Positions 1 through 8,479 of a DNA stretch of 64,000 bases are shown here, in pieces (within the stretch, counting starts at the first letter, position 1; every line of letters begins with the position of its first letter). The translations under genes and the position numbers were made by a program. Origin of the DNA: Edaphochlamys debaryana (Eukaryota > Chlorophyta > Chlorophyceae > Chlamydomonadales); assembly GCA_016858145.1 (NCBI GenBank), contig JAEHOE010000010.1:806001-870000 (forward strand), in the 5' to 3' direction. The notes beneath the pieces are model-generated. The model saw only the letters and a program-made list of their open reading frames with translations. It was not told where the DNA came from and did no database searches.

Positions 1-2
1 AC

Positions 3-182
3 CCTCACTCTACTACGGTGGTCATGCCCATCCCGTCAGAGGACGTCGTGCGTAAGTGGCAGCTGGCTTGTAAGGACGGTCAATGCCATGTAGTTGTCAT
101 GCCCAGCGTGACGACCGGCGTGATTGATGCGTTCATTGTGGACTACATGCGCATGGGTTACAATGGGTCGAGCACCCTATGA
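3..182 (+). pseudogene. C-terminal tail of an unidentified viral gene (enters from left edge)
   Basis: An open frame enters from the left window edge and ends at TGA 180-182, giving 59 residues. It has balanced composition and repeated hydrophobic strands (for example TTVVMPIPSEDVV and HVVVMPSVTTGVIDAFIVDY), unlike the satellite that follows. I do not recognise the family. The start lies outside the window, so it may be an intact gene end or a fragment cut by the adjacent repeat array. The satellite begins just after the stop codon. Confidence 0.45.
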
Positions 183-239
183 GCGCCCTTCAATTACTGC
201 CTCACATCACTCCTCACCTGCTCACCTGCTCACTCTCCA

Positions 240-1345
240 CCACACCTCCATGGCGTTTCGTGGGAATCATGGAATTTCTGGCGGCCATGCCTGGCCGCCT
301 CTCTGACCCTCTATTCCACAATTCCATGGTGTTTCGTGGAACTGTGGAATTTCTGGTGGCCGTGCCTGCCCAGGGCGCAGCCTCTCTGACCCTCTACATT
401 CCACAATTCCATGGTGTTTCGTGGAACTGTGGAATTTCTGGTGGCCGTGCCTGCCCAGGGCGCAGCCTCTCTGACCCTCTACATTCCACAATTCCATGGT
501 GTTTCGTGGAACTGTGGAATTTCTGGTGGCCGTGCCTGCCCAGGGCGCAGCCTCTCTGACTCTCTATATTCCACAATTCCATGGTGTTTCGTGGAACTGT
601 GGAATTTCTGGTGGCCGTGCCTGCCCAGGGCGCAGCCTCTCTGACCCTCTACATTCCACAATTCCATGGTGTTTCGTGGAACTGTGGAATTTCTGGTGGC
701 CGTGCCTGCCCAGGGCGCAGCCTCTCTGACCCTCTATATTCCACAATTCCATGGTGTTTCGTGGAACTGTGGAATTTCTGGTGGCCGTGCCTGCCCAGGG
801 CGCAGCCTCTCTGACCCTCTATATTCCACAATTCCATGGTGTTTCGTGGAACTGTGGAATTTCTGGTGGCCGTGCCTGCCCAGGGCGCAGCCTCTCTGAC
901 CCTCTATATTCCACAATTCCATGGTGTTTCGTGGAACTGTGGAATTTCTGGTGGCCGTGCCTGCCCAGGGCGCAGCCTCTCTGACCCTCTATATTCCACA
1001 ATTCCATGGTGTTTCGTGGAACTGTGGAATTTCTGGTGGCCGTGCCTGCCCAGGGCGCAGCCTCTCTGACCCTCTATATTCCACAATTCCATGGTGTTTC
1101 GTGGAACTGTGGAATTTCTGGTGGCCGTGCCTGCCCAGGGCGCAGCCTCTCTGACCCTCTACATTCCACAATTCCATGGTGTTTCGTGGAACTGTGGAAT
1201 TTCTGGTGGCCGTGCCTGCCCAGGGCGCAGCCTCTCTGACCCTCTATATTCCACAATTCCATGGTGTTTCGTGGAACTGTGGAATTTCTGGTGGCCATGC
1301 CTGCCCAGGGCGCAGCCCCTCTTACCACTCTCCACTACTCACCTG
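240..1345. repeat. 85-bp minisatellite, about 12 units, each with a hairpin
   Basis: The word CCATGGTGTTTCGTGGAA recurs with its ATG at 326, 411, 496, 581, 666, 751, 836, 921, 1006, 1091, 1176 and 1261, an exact 85-bp period. Units differ at only a few bases (TACATTCC versus TATATTCC). Each unit carries an imperfect palindrome in which ATTCCACAATTCCA faces TGGAACTGTGGAAT across a 10-nt loop. Because 85 is not a multiple of three, the open frames crossing the array shift frame every unit and are not genes. Confidence 0.95.
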
Positions 1346-1995
1346 CTCACTCTCCACACGTCCATGGCGTTTCGTGGAACTGTGGAATTTCTGGTGGCCA
1401 TGCCTGCCCAGGGCGCAGCCCCTCTTACCACTCTCCACTACTCACCTGCTCACCTGCTCACTCTCCACACGTCCATGGCGTTTCGTGGAACTGTGGAATT
1501 TCTGGTGGCCATGCCTGCCCAGGGCGCAGCCCCTCTTACCACTCTCCACTACTCACCTGCTCACCTGCTCACCTGCTCACTCTCCACACGTCCATGGCGT
1601 TTCGTGGAACTGTGGAATTTCTGGTGGCCATGCCTGCCCAGGGCGCAGCCCCTCTTACCACTCTCCACTACTCACCTGCTCACCTGCTCACTCTCCACAC
1701 GTCCATGGCGTTTCGTGGAACTGTGGAATTTCTGGTGGCCATGCCTGCCCAGGGCGCAGCCCCTCTTACCACTCTCCACTACTCACCTGCTCACCTGCTC
1801 ACTCTCCACACGTCCATGGCGTTTCGTGGAACTGTGGAATTTCTGGTGGCCATGCCTGCCCAGCGCGCAGCCCCTCTTTTACCACTCTCCACTACTCACC
1901 TGCTCACCTGTTCACCCGTTCACTCTCCACTCTCACCTCTCCACTCTCACCTCTCCACTCTCACCTCTCCACTCTCACCTCTCCACTCTCACGTA
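1346..1995. repeat. Second-type minisatellite (103/111/119-bp units) and CTCTCCACTCTCAC tract
   Basis: The same core continues as CCATGGCGTTTCGTGGAA with ATGs at 1364, 1475, 1594, 1705 and 1816. From the last 85-bp unit, the spacings are 103, 111, 119, 111 and 111 bp. They differ by multiples of 8, explained by gain or loss of an embedded 8-bp word (CACCTGCT). A variant unit sits before the main array near 249. The array ends in short tandem copies of CTCTCCACTCTCAC (about 1,920-1,990). It runs up to the zinc-finger gene start. Confidence 0.9.
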
Positions 1996-2004
1996 TCTAA
2001 GCCC

Positions 2005-2862
2005 ATGCCATTTGCAGGGGGTGTCAGCAGCAGCAAGCCGACGCAGATGGAGCAAAAGCAGTGCAAGCGTTACAGATGTATGCGCTGCCTGTACACATCG
2101 TCTCGCGGCGACCTCCTGCGACACATTGCAAGGAAGCATCCTTGCCTGGCAAAGGTGGCAGACTGGCCAGCCACTCGGCCTGCTGAGATGGAGGTCGTGC
2201 GTGTGGACGCGCCTGCAGGCCGCTCCCAGTCAAAGCCACGGCCACGTTCACAGGCAACGGGGACCGGCCGGCATTGCAGGCTCACTCTAGAGGCAATCAA
2301 GGATGCTGTGCAGTCTGTGATACAAGAGATGCCCACCGCTCCAACAATCAACCACAACAACAACAACATCCAGGTCAACATCCTGGGGTTTGGCAACGAG
2401 GACCTATCCCACGTGACCAGCGAGCGCCTGCGCCAGATATATGAGTCCACGCCTGTGAAGGACATCCTCTGCCGCGTGATTGAGCTGCTGTACTTTGACG
2501 GCGGCTCCCGGGGGCGCAACTCGACATTCATCATGCCACCGCCAGGCACCCCCGGCAATCAGTATGCCGTGATACGGGAGCCTACGGACCCTCGGCGCAT
2601 CATATTTGCGCCAGCTGATGACGTGGCGCGCCATGTGGCCACCAAGGGGGTGGACGTGATTGATGAGTCCATCAACATAGATGACAGCTCCATCTACTGT
2701 GAGCTCGAGTCCGAGCTGCATGGCAGGATTGATGACCACGTTACCAAGCTGGCTGACATTCTGGAGAACGAGCCCACCTCGGAAAAAGGACGGGAGATCA
2801 CGTACAAGGTCTCCGCTGCGCTGTCTGACATCACACGCATCGCTGTCAGCCTCACCTGCTGA
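2005..2862 (+). CDS. C2H2 zinc-finger protein with a conserved giant-virus domain
   Basis: 285 aa from ATG 2005, with ATG 2047 as an alternative. The longer in-frame extension to 1261 is satellite and was excluded. Residues 25-45 form a C2H2 finger (C25, C28, H40, H45). From about residue 122 comes a block starting NIQVNILGFGNEDLSHV and continuing through an LLYFDGG segment. I recognise this block as common in nucleocytoplasmic large DNA virus proteins of unknown function, often joined to zinc fingers. The role is unknown; nucleic-acid binding is an inference from the finger. It appears complete and is followed downstream by an IS630-like transposase on the other strand. Confidence 0.8.
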   Translation: MPFAGGVSSSKPTQMEQKQCKRYRCMRCLYTSSRGDLLRHIARKHPCLAKVADWPATRPAEMEVVRVDAPAGRSQSKPRPRSQATGTGRHCRLTLEAIKDAVQSVIQEMPTAPTINHNNNNIQVNILGFGNEDLSHVTSERLRQIYESTPVKDILCRVIELLYFDGGSRGRNSTFIMPPPGTPGNQYAVIREPTDPRRIIFAPADDVARHVATKGVDVIDESINIDDSSIYCELESELHGRIDDHVTKLADILENEPTSEKGREITYKVSAALSDITRIAVSLTC

Positions 2863-2941
2863 GACTGTGTTGTTTGATTACAGCTAGGTCCAGAAGTTGT
2901 GGGACAACTGTTTCTGCAGGAATCATTATCCACGCGTCGGT

Positions 2942-3817
2942 TCATTGAACTTCAATGACAGCTGTGATGTTTGCGGTGCTGCTGAGTTCGGGCGCAGCAA
3001 GTAGCGTTTTGCGGTAGCGGTGCTTGACAACAGAGAAGACGTTCTCAATAGGATTGGCATCTGGAGTGTAGGGTGGTGTGTAGAGAGGTATGAAGCCCTT
3101 CTCAGCCAGAGCAGCGCGCACAGCGCGCGTCTTGTGGATCGATGCGTTGTCAAGGATGACACGTGTGCCGACAGGCCACTGGAGTGAAGCAACAAACTCA
3201 GCGAAGCGTGCACTGTCTGTCGTTCCCGTGACAGTGTGATGATGGTGGTTGCCTTGAGGATCGACTGCCATGATCATTGAAACACGCTGCTTGTCGGTCC
3301 TATGTAGTCGCACTACAGCCTTCTCTCCACGGGGTGCGTAGCCATAAAGAGGAACCATCGTGCGGTCAAAACCCACCTCGTCAACTGCTACAATGTTACC
3401 GGTCTGCAGTGCGTCAGTTGCGGTGCTCTTGAAGTGAGCGAAGCAGTCTGCAGCATCCTTTCTCCTAATGGTGCCGCGCACACGCAGCCTCTTTCTGGAG
3501 AATCCACTGGCGCGCAGCGCTGCAGCAACACACTGGCGTGACAGCGAGGTGAGACTAAATGTCTGCTTGATAGAAGTGCGCAGCGTGTCAAGAGTCAATG
3601 TGACATCTCTGCTTAGAAGGATCCGAAGGTGCGCAAGCATGGCATCGCTCAGCTTCTTCTTGGGGATGCGAAGCATCTGTGGCCTGCCACCCACCTTCTT
3701 GTGAACCCAGCGCCAGATTGTGGATGTTGCGACTTTCAGTGCCTGAGCGGTCTTTTTCATGTTCTGGAAGTAGCCATACAGGGTCAGCGCAGCCCGGCAG
3801 AAACCTTCCGGATACAT
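2942..3817 (-). CDS. IS630/Tc1-mariner-type transposase (DD34E), C-terminus truncated
   Basis: 291 aa. Residues about 1-50 form a helix-turn-helix (KKTAQALKVATSTIWRWVHK). The DDE core is complete: D146 in IVAVDEVGF, D223 in VILDNASIHK and E258 in PDANPIENV, with 34 residues between D223 and E258, the IS630/Tc1 signature. The frame ends ITAVIEVQ then stop. The copy at 27910-28045 instead continues past ITAVIE for 30 residues, so this copy has lost its true C-terminus. Start is ATG 3815-3817, just downstream of a TATATA element. It is the longest transposase copy in the window and may be the only one with all three catalytic residues; whether it is active without the tail is unknown. Confidence 0.88.
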   Translation of the reverse strand: MYPEGFCRAALTLYGYFQNMKKTAQALKVATSTIWRWVHKKVGGRPQMLRIPKKKLSDAMLAHLRILLSRDVTLTLDTLRTSIKQTFSLTSLSRQCVAAALRASGFSRKRLRVRGTIRRKDAADCFAHFKSTATDALQTGNIVAVDEVGFDRTMVPLYGYAPRGEKAVVRLHRTDKQRVSMIMAVDPQGNHHHHTVTGTTDSARFAEFVASLQWPVGTRVILDNASIHKTRAVRAALAEKGFIPLYTPPYTPDANPIENVFSVVKHRYRKTLLAAPELSSTANITAVIEVQ

Positions 3818-3829
3818 CTACTATAAAAG

Positions 3830-3860
3830 GAGCGGCGGAGCCGCTGGTTGCTATATAACC
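3830..3860 (-). promoter_or_regulatory. TATA-like element and GC palindrome upstream of the transposase
   Basis: TATATA at 3852-3857 lies about 35-40 nt upstream of the transposase ATG. Between them is AGCGGCTCCGCCGCT, a short GC-rich palindrome. The same arrangement recurs in the copies near 7840, 18375 and (lacking the internal TATA) 8515, so it is part of the element's conserved leader. Promoter function is inferred. Confidence 0.5.
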
Positions 3861-4006
3861 AGACGGTTTCCATTCCCAACATAACGCAGGTGTAGCAAGA
3901 CCCTGGCGGCGGCGGGGCCTCTGCGCGGTGAGCCAGCGGCGGCGGCTCAGATTTCGGAAGTTGACTCCGTGCTGCGCCCTTCATGCTGCTCAGAAATCCA
4001 TTGTTT

Positions 4007-5002
4007 TTATAGGCGGTGTGTAGCAATTCTTGCAACCGTAGTTGCATCTGAAACAATTTCATATGCACGCCAGGTATTAGGCAATTCTTCTTTGATTTTG
4101 CTAGCGAGGAAGAATGTGTTTGCAGTCATCTTATCGAGTTCATTAATGCGCCTCAATGTTGCTGAATTGGCTTTTTTCATATTGGACTCTAATGAATCCT
4201 CGAGCATTTTCTTATACGCAAGGATTTTTTGGTAATGTTTGTTGGTAATCCCGTTGAACACAACACGGATGTGCGTGGTTAAGGGTTCTGTGTTTGTGTA
4301 GTCGGGGAGTTTGAGTGGTTGGCCTTCCCGTGGTGCGGCCTCCAGGTAATCATTCATTGCATACAGCACAATGAGAGTTGTATATACATATATCAATGTT
4401 TCATTCAACTCTCCCCTCCCCACTATCCATTTTCGCTGCATCTTGTTTCTATCTTTCAGACTATTTTGAAGATTTTTCAAATGAGGTTCAAGTATAGCCA
4501 AGCTAGCGCCATCGGTGGTGTTCTGGGGAGCTTCCTTTGGATCCATGAAACCAGCGTTTGCGATAATAAACTTTACAAGGACCTGAGCGTGCAATGACTT
4601 GAGCGTTTTCATGTTTTGCAAGAACATGGAAGGGGATCTGGGAGGGGATCTGGGAGGGGGGAGTGGCGCTACCTGGTTTTGGCGTGAGACCATGGGTGCT
4701 CTGATACTTTGCCTTGTGGCCGCGCTGGTTGTCACAAAGTTGGCTGGTATCGCAGTAGAACGGAGCTTGTTCCGCAGGCTCCTGACCGCTTTAAAAACTC
4801 CGCCTTCAAAAAATTCGCCGCCCCCAATGTGCGTATGCTGCCTTTGCCGGAGCTTTTGCTTGACCAGACGAAACAGCACTACAGCATTTTGTTTTGTTTG
4901 ATTTGCCCGCCACTGTTCATATGCCTCAAGGACACCAGCGTCTCCTCCTAGGCCCAGCTCGACAATATCATTCCATACTGGCTGCTTGACCTGCATTGGC
5001 AT
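4007..5002 (-). CDS. Hypothetical viral protein with a proline-rich linker
   Basis: 331 aa using ATG 5000-5002. The open frame extends further upstream but would overlap the next gene, so the shorter start is chosen. An N-terminal region rich in Gln, Lys and Arg is followed by a proline-rich segment (PLPPPRSPPRSPS) and a long mostly helical C-terminal region (for example YKKMLEDSLESNMKKANSA) with a possible hydrophobic stretch IYVYTTLIVLYAM. It is more AT-rich than its neighbours. Family not recognised. It follows the phosphatidyltransferase gene on the same strand with an 80-bp gap, so the two could be co-expressed. Confidence 0.65.
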   Translation of the reverse strand: MPMQVKQPVWNDIVELGLGGDAGVLEAYEQWRANQTKQNAVVLFRLVKQKLRQRQHTHIGGGEFFEGGVFKAVRSLRNKLRSTAIPANFVTTSAATRQSIRAPMVSRQNQVAPLPPPRSPPRSPSMFLQNMKTLKSLHAQVLVKFIIANAGFMDPKEAPQNTTDGASLAILEPHLKNLQNSLKDRNKMQRKWIVGRGELNETLIYVYTTLIVLYAMNDYLEAAPREGQPLKLPDYTNTEPLTTHIRVVFNGITNKHYQKILAYKKMLEDSLESNMKKANSATLRRINELDKMTANTFFLASKIKEELPNTWRAYEIVSDATTVARIATHRL

Positions 5003-5082
5003 ATGTTGTACTATAATAACATGAGAAATAACTGGCAGCGCCAGGGCATCCAGGACATGCAGGTGGGGACGGCGGGCCCGGC

Positions 5083-5625
5083 CTAGCTGTAGTGCCAGTC
5101 CAGCAGCATCACATACAAGATGCACAGCAACGCCACGGCGATCATGCTGTTCTCCATCACCAGCGCCAAAAGGGGGTGCTTTTCAAAGTCCTTGCCATGT
5201 GCATGGTCATGGAGGGCGTTCGTGCCATCGACAACCAGGTACCAAACCAGTACCGCGACAGGCATGACAAGCGCAGAAGCAACGTGCGCGGCAAGCGAGT
5301 CTGTCACAAAGGTGGCAGACACATAGCCCACCGCTGCATGGAACACGCTGTCTGCAATGGTGTCCAGCAAGCCGCCAATGCGGCTGCGCTTGTCACACGT
5401 CCGCGCAATCTCGCCGTCAAGGGAGTCTGCAAGCTGCCGGCACAGCGCGCACACCACCACCAGCCCGTGATAGTGCTTGGCGTGCAGCGGTATGATGGCT
5501 GCGGACAGCAGAATAGCCAATGCTGTGATTGTGTTTGGGTGGAGGATGGGGATCTTGCACGACCTGCGCACGGGCTCAATCAGCAGGTCGTGCACAATCC
5601 ATGTATCCGTCCGCGGGGGCCACAT
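5083..5625 (-). CDS. CDP-alcohol phosphatidyltransferase family membrane enzyme
   Basis: 180 aa. Residues 67-92 carry the complete family signature D-x2-DG-x2-AR-x8-G-x3-D-x3-D (DSLDGEIARTCDKRSRIGGL followed by DTIAD). In this family the aspartates bind Mg2+ and the CDP moiety, transferring a phosphoalcohol from a CDP-linked donor to make phospholipids. Hydrophobic segments lie before (ITALAILLSAAIIPL) and after (VASALVMPVAVLVWYLVV, MIAVALLCILYVMLL) the motif, as expected for an integral membrane enzyme. The acceptor cannot be told from sequence. It is divergent from the membrane-protein gene starting at 5716; the 90-bp gap probably holds both promoters. Confidence 0.85.
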   Translation of the reverse strand: MWPPRTDTWIVHDLLIEPVRRSCKIPILHPNTITALAILLSAAIIPLHAKHYHGLVVVCALCRQLADSLDGEIARTCDKRSRIGGLLDTIADSVFHAAVGYVSATFVTDSLAAHVASALVMPVAVLVWYLVVDGTNALHDHAHGKDFEKHPLLALVMENSMIAVALLCILYVMLLDWHYS

Positions 5626-5715
5626 GTCAATGGACTTCCCCTCTCCTGTAAAGAGAGCTCAGAAAAAGGAGGCGTAAGGGGGTGCCGAGGAAGATGCAAT
5701 GCACACAGGCAACAG

Positions 5716-6310
5716 ATGCACACGCAGACGCTCTTTCACTTGCTGGCCATCCTGGTGGGCCTGAGGCATACGCCCGCCGAGTCATACACAGCCTTCAATG
5801 TGGCGGCCCTGGTGTACACACTCGTCCGCGGCGCCATAGGGGAGCAGGACGCCAGCCTGTGGCCCTTCCTGATGGTCAACACGTGCGCGCTCACCACCAC
5901 GTTTTACTCGGCGGTCATAGCCGACCCCACCTTCACCCAGAGGATGATGGCAAGGTGGGGCATGAGCCGCGCCGTGTTTTACTTTGGGGACCTTGTGGTT
6001 CACGGCCTGCCCAGTCTAGCCGCTGTCCTCGCAGCCGCGAGCGCGAGGAGGTGGCGCTACCCACAGGCAACAGACGCTTTTGCGCCGCTGTACAGCCTGG
6101 TACTGAACCTGTTCTGGGGCAGCATGCATGGGTTTGACTTGCAGGATGTCTACGTGCCGCTACCGCAGCGGACCTGGGCAGGCCTGTGGCAGGTCTGCAT
6201 CGCCAGTCACCTGGCATGGGGGGCGCTCCTTGGCGCGGCGGAACGCGCCGCGCATGCAGCAGGCTCAGCGCCGTGCGCTGGAGTTTGCCAAGAAGCGCAT
6301 GGGCAAGTGA
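5716..6310 (+). CDS. Multi-pass membrane protein, C-terminus possibly frameshifted
   Basis: Starts at ATG 5716 (MHTQTLFHLLAILVGL). About five or six hydrophobic segments are visible, including LWPFLMVNTCALTTTFYSAV and SLVLNLFWGSMHG. Family not recognised. In the starting frame the protein runs past 6310 into an IS630 fragment and stops at 6331-6333. In another frame the last part reads RRALEFAKKRMGK and stops at TGA 6308-6310, just before that fragment. The second ending looks like a natural basic tail, so a small frameshift near 6230-6250 is likely; this is inference. It is preceded by the divergent phosphatidyltransferase gene, and a shared role in membranes is possible but unproven. Confidence 0.6.
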
Positions 6311-6311
6311 G

Positions 6312-6578
6312 TGTCGTTCCCGTGACAGTGTGATGATGGTGGTTGCCTTGAGGATCGACTGCCATGATCATTGAAACACGCTGCTTGTCGGTCCTATGTA
6401 GTCGCACTACAGCCTTCTCTCCACGGGGTGCGTAGCCATAAAGAGGAACCATGGTGCGGTCAAAACCCACCTCGTCAACTGCTACAATGTTACCGGTCTG
6501 CAGTGCGTCAGTTGCGGTGCTCTTGAAGTGAGCGAAGCAGTATGCAGCATCCTTTCTCCTAATGGTGCCGCGCACACG
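6312..6578 (-). mobile_element. Internal fragment of the IS630-like transposase, no element ends
   Basis: Nearly identical to 3220-3486 of the transposase copy, same orientation, with a handful of substitutions (for example ACCATGGTG for ACCATCGTG). Neither terminal repeat nor TA duplication is present. It encodes the first catalytic aspartate region and sits exactly between the ends of two convergent genes. It cannot have arrived by ordinary transposition as it stands; capture or recombination is inferred. Confidence 0.85.
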
Positions 6579-7599
6579 TGTCTGTGCACTTGCACAGGCG
6601 CTCTGGGTCGAGCACGTCTGTCGTGTGTGTGATGGAGATACAGTCGTGCTCCTGCTCCGTGCCGGTGGGGGAGCTGCACAGGGCAGTGACGCTGCACGAG
6701 CGTGTAAAATCCAGAGCACTACTGAAGACCGAGCGCGTGCTCAGGTCCAGGGCATGGCGCGCATGCACCCCATGCAGCACAAACTTCCGGATGCTGCGCA
6801 TGCAGCTCCTGTAGTAATCTCGGTACAAGTTCGCGTCCACCAGCTGCGTGCTCATCAGTAGGCACTGGTCGACGGCCCTGAAAAAGTCTGCAAGGCTGGG
6901 GGCTGACGTGTACAGCTCTCTCACGCTCTGCTCCACGTCGGGGCGGGACAGCCACCTGCGCACCGCGGCCGATGCACTGGTGTGCGCCTGCGCCCAATAG
7001 CTCTCAAAGGGCGGCCGGGCGCTCGCGCGCTTGCTGTTGAGCGCCTGCTGAAAGACTGCCACGTCCGCGCAGCTCGTAATGGTGACACCCGGGTCGCCCT
7101 CAAACACCCACGCATACCATGACTTGCCACGCACCAGCAGGCTGTGATCGGTGCGCGAGTAGCTGGCGGGCAGCATCCCTACCTCGCTGGCGTCACATGG
7201 AATGTCCCGGCAATCTACCGTCGCCAGGTCCGCCATCTCCAAGCACGACACGCTGTGGAAGAGGGTGCGCAGGAAGGCGAGGCTTGCCCGGAAGAGCACG
7301 CGCATGAGCGCATCCTCGCCCGGATCACTGCCCGGAGCGCAGAGTGTGGGCTGAGAGCAGTAGTACACGCTGCGCAGAAAGGCCACGGACGGGCCGCCCT
7401 GGAAGCGATAGCCAATGTTGAAGCAGCAGCAGCGCTCATGCATCACCACCTTGACCGTGATCACAGCCCGGGCGTCCTCGTGTTGCCCCTTGAGCTGCTT
7501 GAACAACTGCTGCTCAACGGTGGCGTTCAGGTGGTGGACTGCACCGTCTGTGTCAGTGTACTCGAGCACAAAGCGAGGGATGAGCTCAAATATGTCCAT
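6559..7599 (-). CDS. Hypothetical viral protein, 3' end replaced by the IS630 fragment
   Basis: Start ATG 7597-7599 (MDIFELIPRFVLEYTDTDGA); the open frame extends upstream through a low-complexity GGCCTGTGGCTTGC repeat that is unlikely to be coding. About 345 residues precede TGA at 6559. The last few residues (ending TCARHH) and the stop come from the IS630 fragment at 6312-6578, so the natural C-terminus is lost or altered. Well-mixed composition, several Cys and aromatic residues, no motif I recognise. Convergent with the membrane-protein gene. Confidence 0.6.
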   Translation of the reverse strand: MDIFELIPRFVLEYTDTDGAVHHLNATVEQQLFKQLKGQHEDARAVITVKVVMHERCCCFNIGYRFQGGPSVAFLRSVYYCSQPTLCAPGSDPGEDALMRVLFRASLAFLRTLFHSVSCLEMADLATVDCRDIPCDASEVGMLPASYSRTDHSLLVRGKSWYAWVFEGDPGVTITSCADVAVFQQALNSKRASARPPFESYWAQAHTSASAAVRRWLSRPDVEQSVRELYTSAPSLADFFRAVDQCLLMSTQLVDANLYRDYYRSCMRSIRKFVLHGVHARHALDLSTRSVFSSALDFTRSCSVTALCSSPTGTEQEHDCISITHTTDVLDPERLCKCTDTCARHH

Positions 7600-7800
7600 C
7601 CTACTGTGTGTGGTGGCTTGCGGCCTGTGGCTTGCGGCCTGTGGCTTGCAGATGTGCTGACGGTTCAAGCGTGCGCACAATGCTTTTTTTTCCAGCGGCA
7701 GCGCAAAAGAGAAACAGATGTCGTCCTCCCGGTTAGAGGTCCTTGGTCCGGTATCCTGCTTATACCAAGACATCCTGCGCCCGCCACCAGACGACCGCTA

Positions 7801-8209
7801 CGTCTGCGTTATGTTGGGAATGGAAACCGTCTGGTTATATAGCAACCAGCGGCTCCGCCGCTCCTTTTTTAGATGTATCCGGAAGGTTTCCGCCGGGCTG
7901 CGCTGACCCTGTATGGCTACTTCCAGAACATGAAAAAGACCGCTCAGGCACTGAAAGTCGCAACATCCACAATCTGGCGCTGGGTTCACAAGAAGGTGGG
8001 TGGCAGGCCACAGATGCTTCGCGTCCCCAAGAAGAAGCTGAGCGATGCCATGCTTGCGCACCTTCGGATCCTTCTAAGCAGAGATGTCACATTGACTCTT
8101 GACACGCTGCGCACTTCTATCAAGCAGACATTTAGTCTCACCTCGCTGTCACGCCAGTGTGTTGCTGCAGCGCTGCGCGCCAGTGGATTCTCCAGAAAGA
8201 GGCTGCGTG
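7801..8209 (+). mobile_element. 5' part of an IS630-like element with truncated transposase
   Basis: Begins after TA (7799-7800) with CGTCTGCGTTATGTTGGGAA, two changes from the usual CACCTGCG terminus. It then carries the leader with TATATAG and the transposase start at 7873, reading through the helix-turn-helix to SGFSRKRL. Similarity ends at 8209, before the first catalytic aspartate, and the frame stops at 8238 in unrelated sequence. Both D and E catalytic residues are missing, so it cannot make active transposase. Confidence 0.8.
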
Positions 8210-8477
8210 CTTCCGGGCCGGACTTTCTCTGGCGGTAGTAGTGTGTCGGTGATCACATGACCCTCATCATCATGCTCTCGATTAGTATGCTTGCATTTCA
8301 CAAGAAGGTTTGGCCATCTCAAGGTCCTTGCAATGTCAGACAAGTATGATTGCACCCCGCTGCAGTTGTACCCCAATCCAATCATGAACGACTGGCTCAT
8401 TTGGTGCTTGCATTGATGGATCGCATCGAGACAATTCACAACCTTCTTCACAAGACTCCCTTGGTTCGTTTGGACGC
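8210..8477 (-). pseudogene. Internal fragment of an unidentified viral gene
   Basis: The minus frame is open across the whole segment between two transposon pieces: it reads from VQTNQGSLVKKVVNCLDAIH to ITDTLLPPEKVRPGS and then enters transposase sequence. Both ends are cut by mobile-element sequence (8209 and the TA at 8478-8479). The composition is coding-like and more AT-rich than the elements. Family not recognised. Confidence 0.4.
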
Positions 8478-8479
8478 TA

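Larger units (their letters stand above)
2942..3892 (-). mobile_element. IS630-like element, one end preserved
   Basis: On the minus strand the element begins at 3892 with CACCTGCGTTATGTTGGGAA, immediately bordered by TA (3893-3894), as expected for TA-targeting IS630/Tc1 elements. The terminus is followed by a short leader and the transposase. The distal end is missing: similarity to the longer copy stops inside the transposase near 2942, and no matching inverted terminus was found on that side. A weak look-alike beginning TAGGTCC at 2885 was considered but is not convincing. Confidence 0.75.

Noticed and set aside
179..1328. Repeated 62-77 codon open frames on both strands
   Set aside because: They are shadows of the 85-bp satellite; each frame shifts every unit and they lack any independent coding signal.
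240..1995. CRISPR array
   Set aside because: Spacing is regular, but the intervening sequence is the same in every unit, so there are no spacers; no cas genes.
1261..2004. N-terminal extension of the zinc-finger protein through the satellite (533 aa total)
   Set aside because: The extension is the repeat itself; natural starts are at 2005 or 2047.
2885..2910. Left terminus of the IS630 copy at TAGGTCCAGAAGTTGTGGGA
   Set aside because: Only loosely similar to the true terminus and preceded by loss of the transposase tail; not enough to call an end.
5092..5715. N-terminal extension of the membrane protein (413-aa frame)
   Set aside because: It is antisense to the CDP-alcohol phosphatidyltransferase, which has a perfect catalytic motif.
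6559..7773. 404-aa version of the hypothetical protein starting at 7773
   Set aside because: The extra N-terminal codons cross a GGCCTGTGGCTTGC repeat; the start at 7599 follows it and looks natural.
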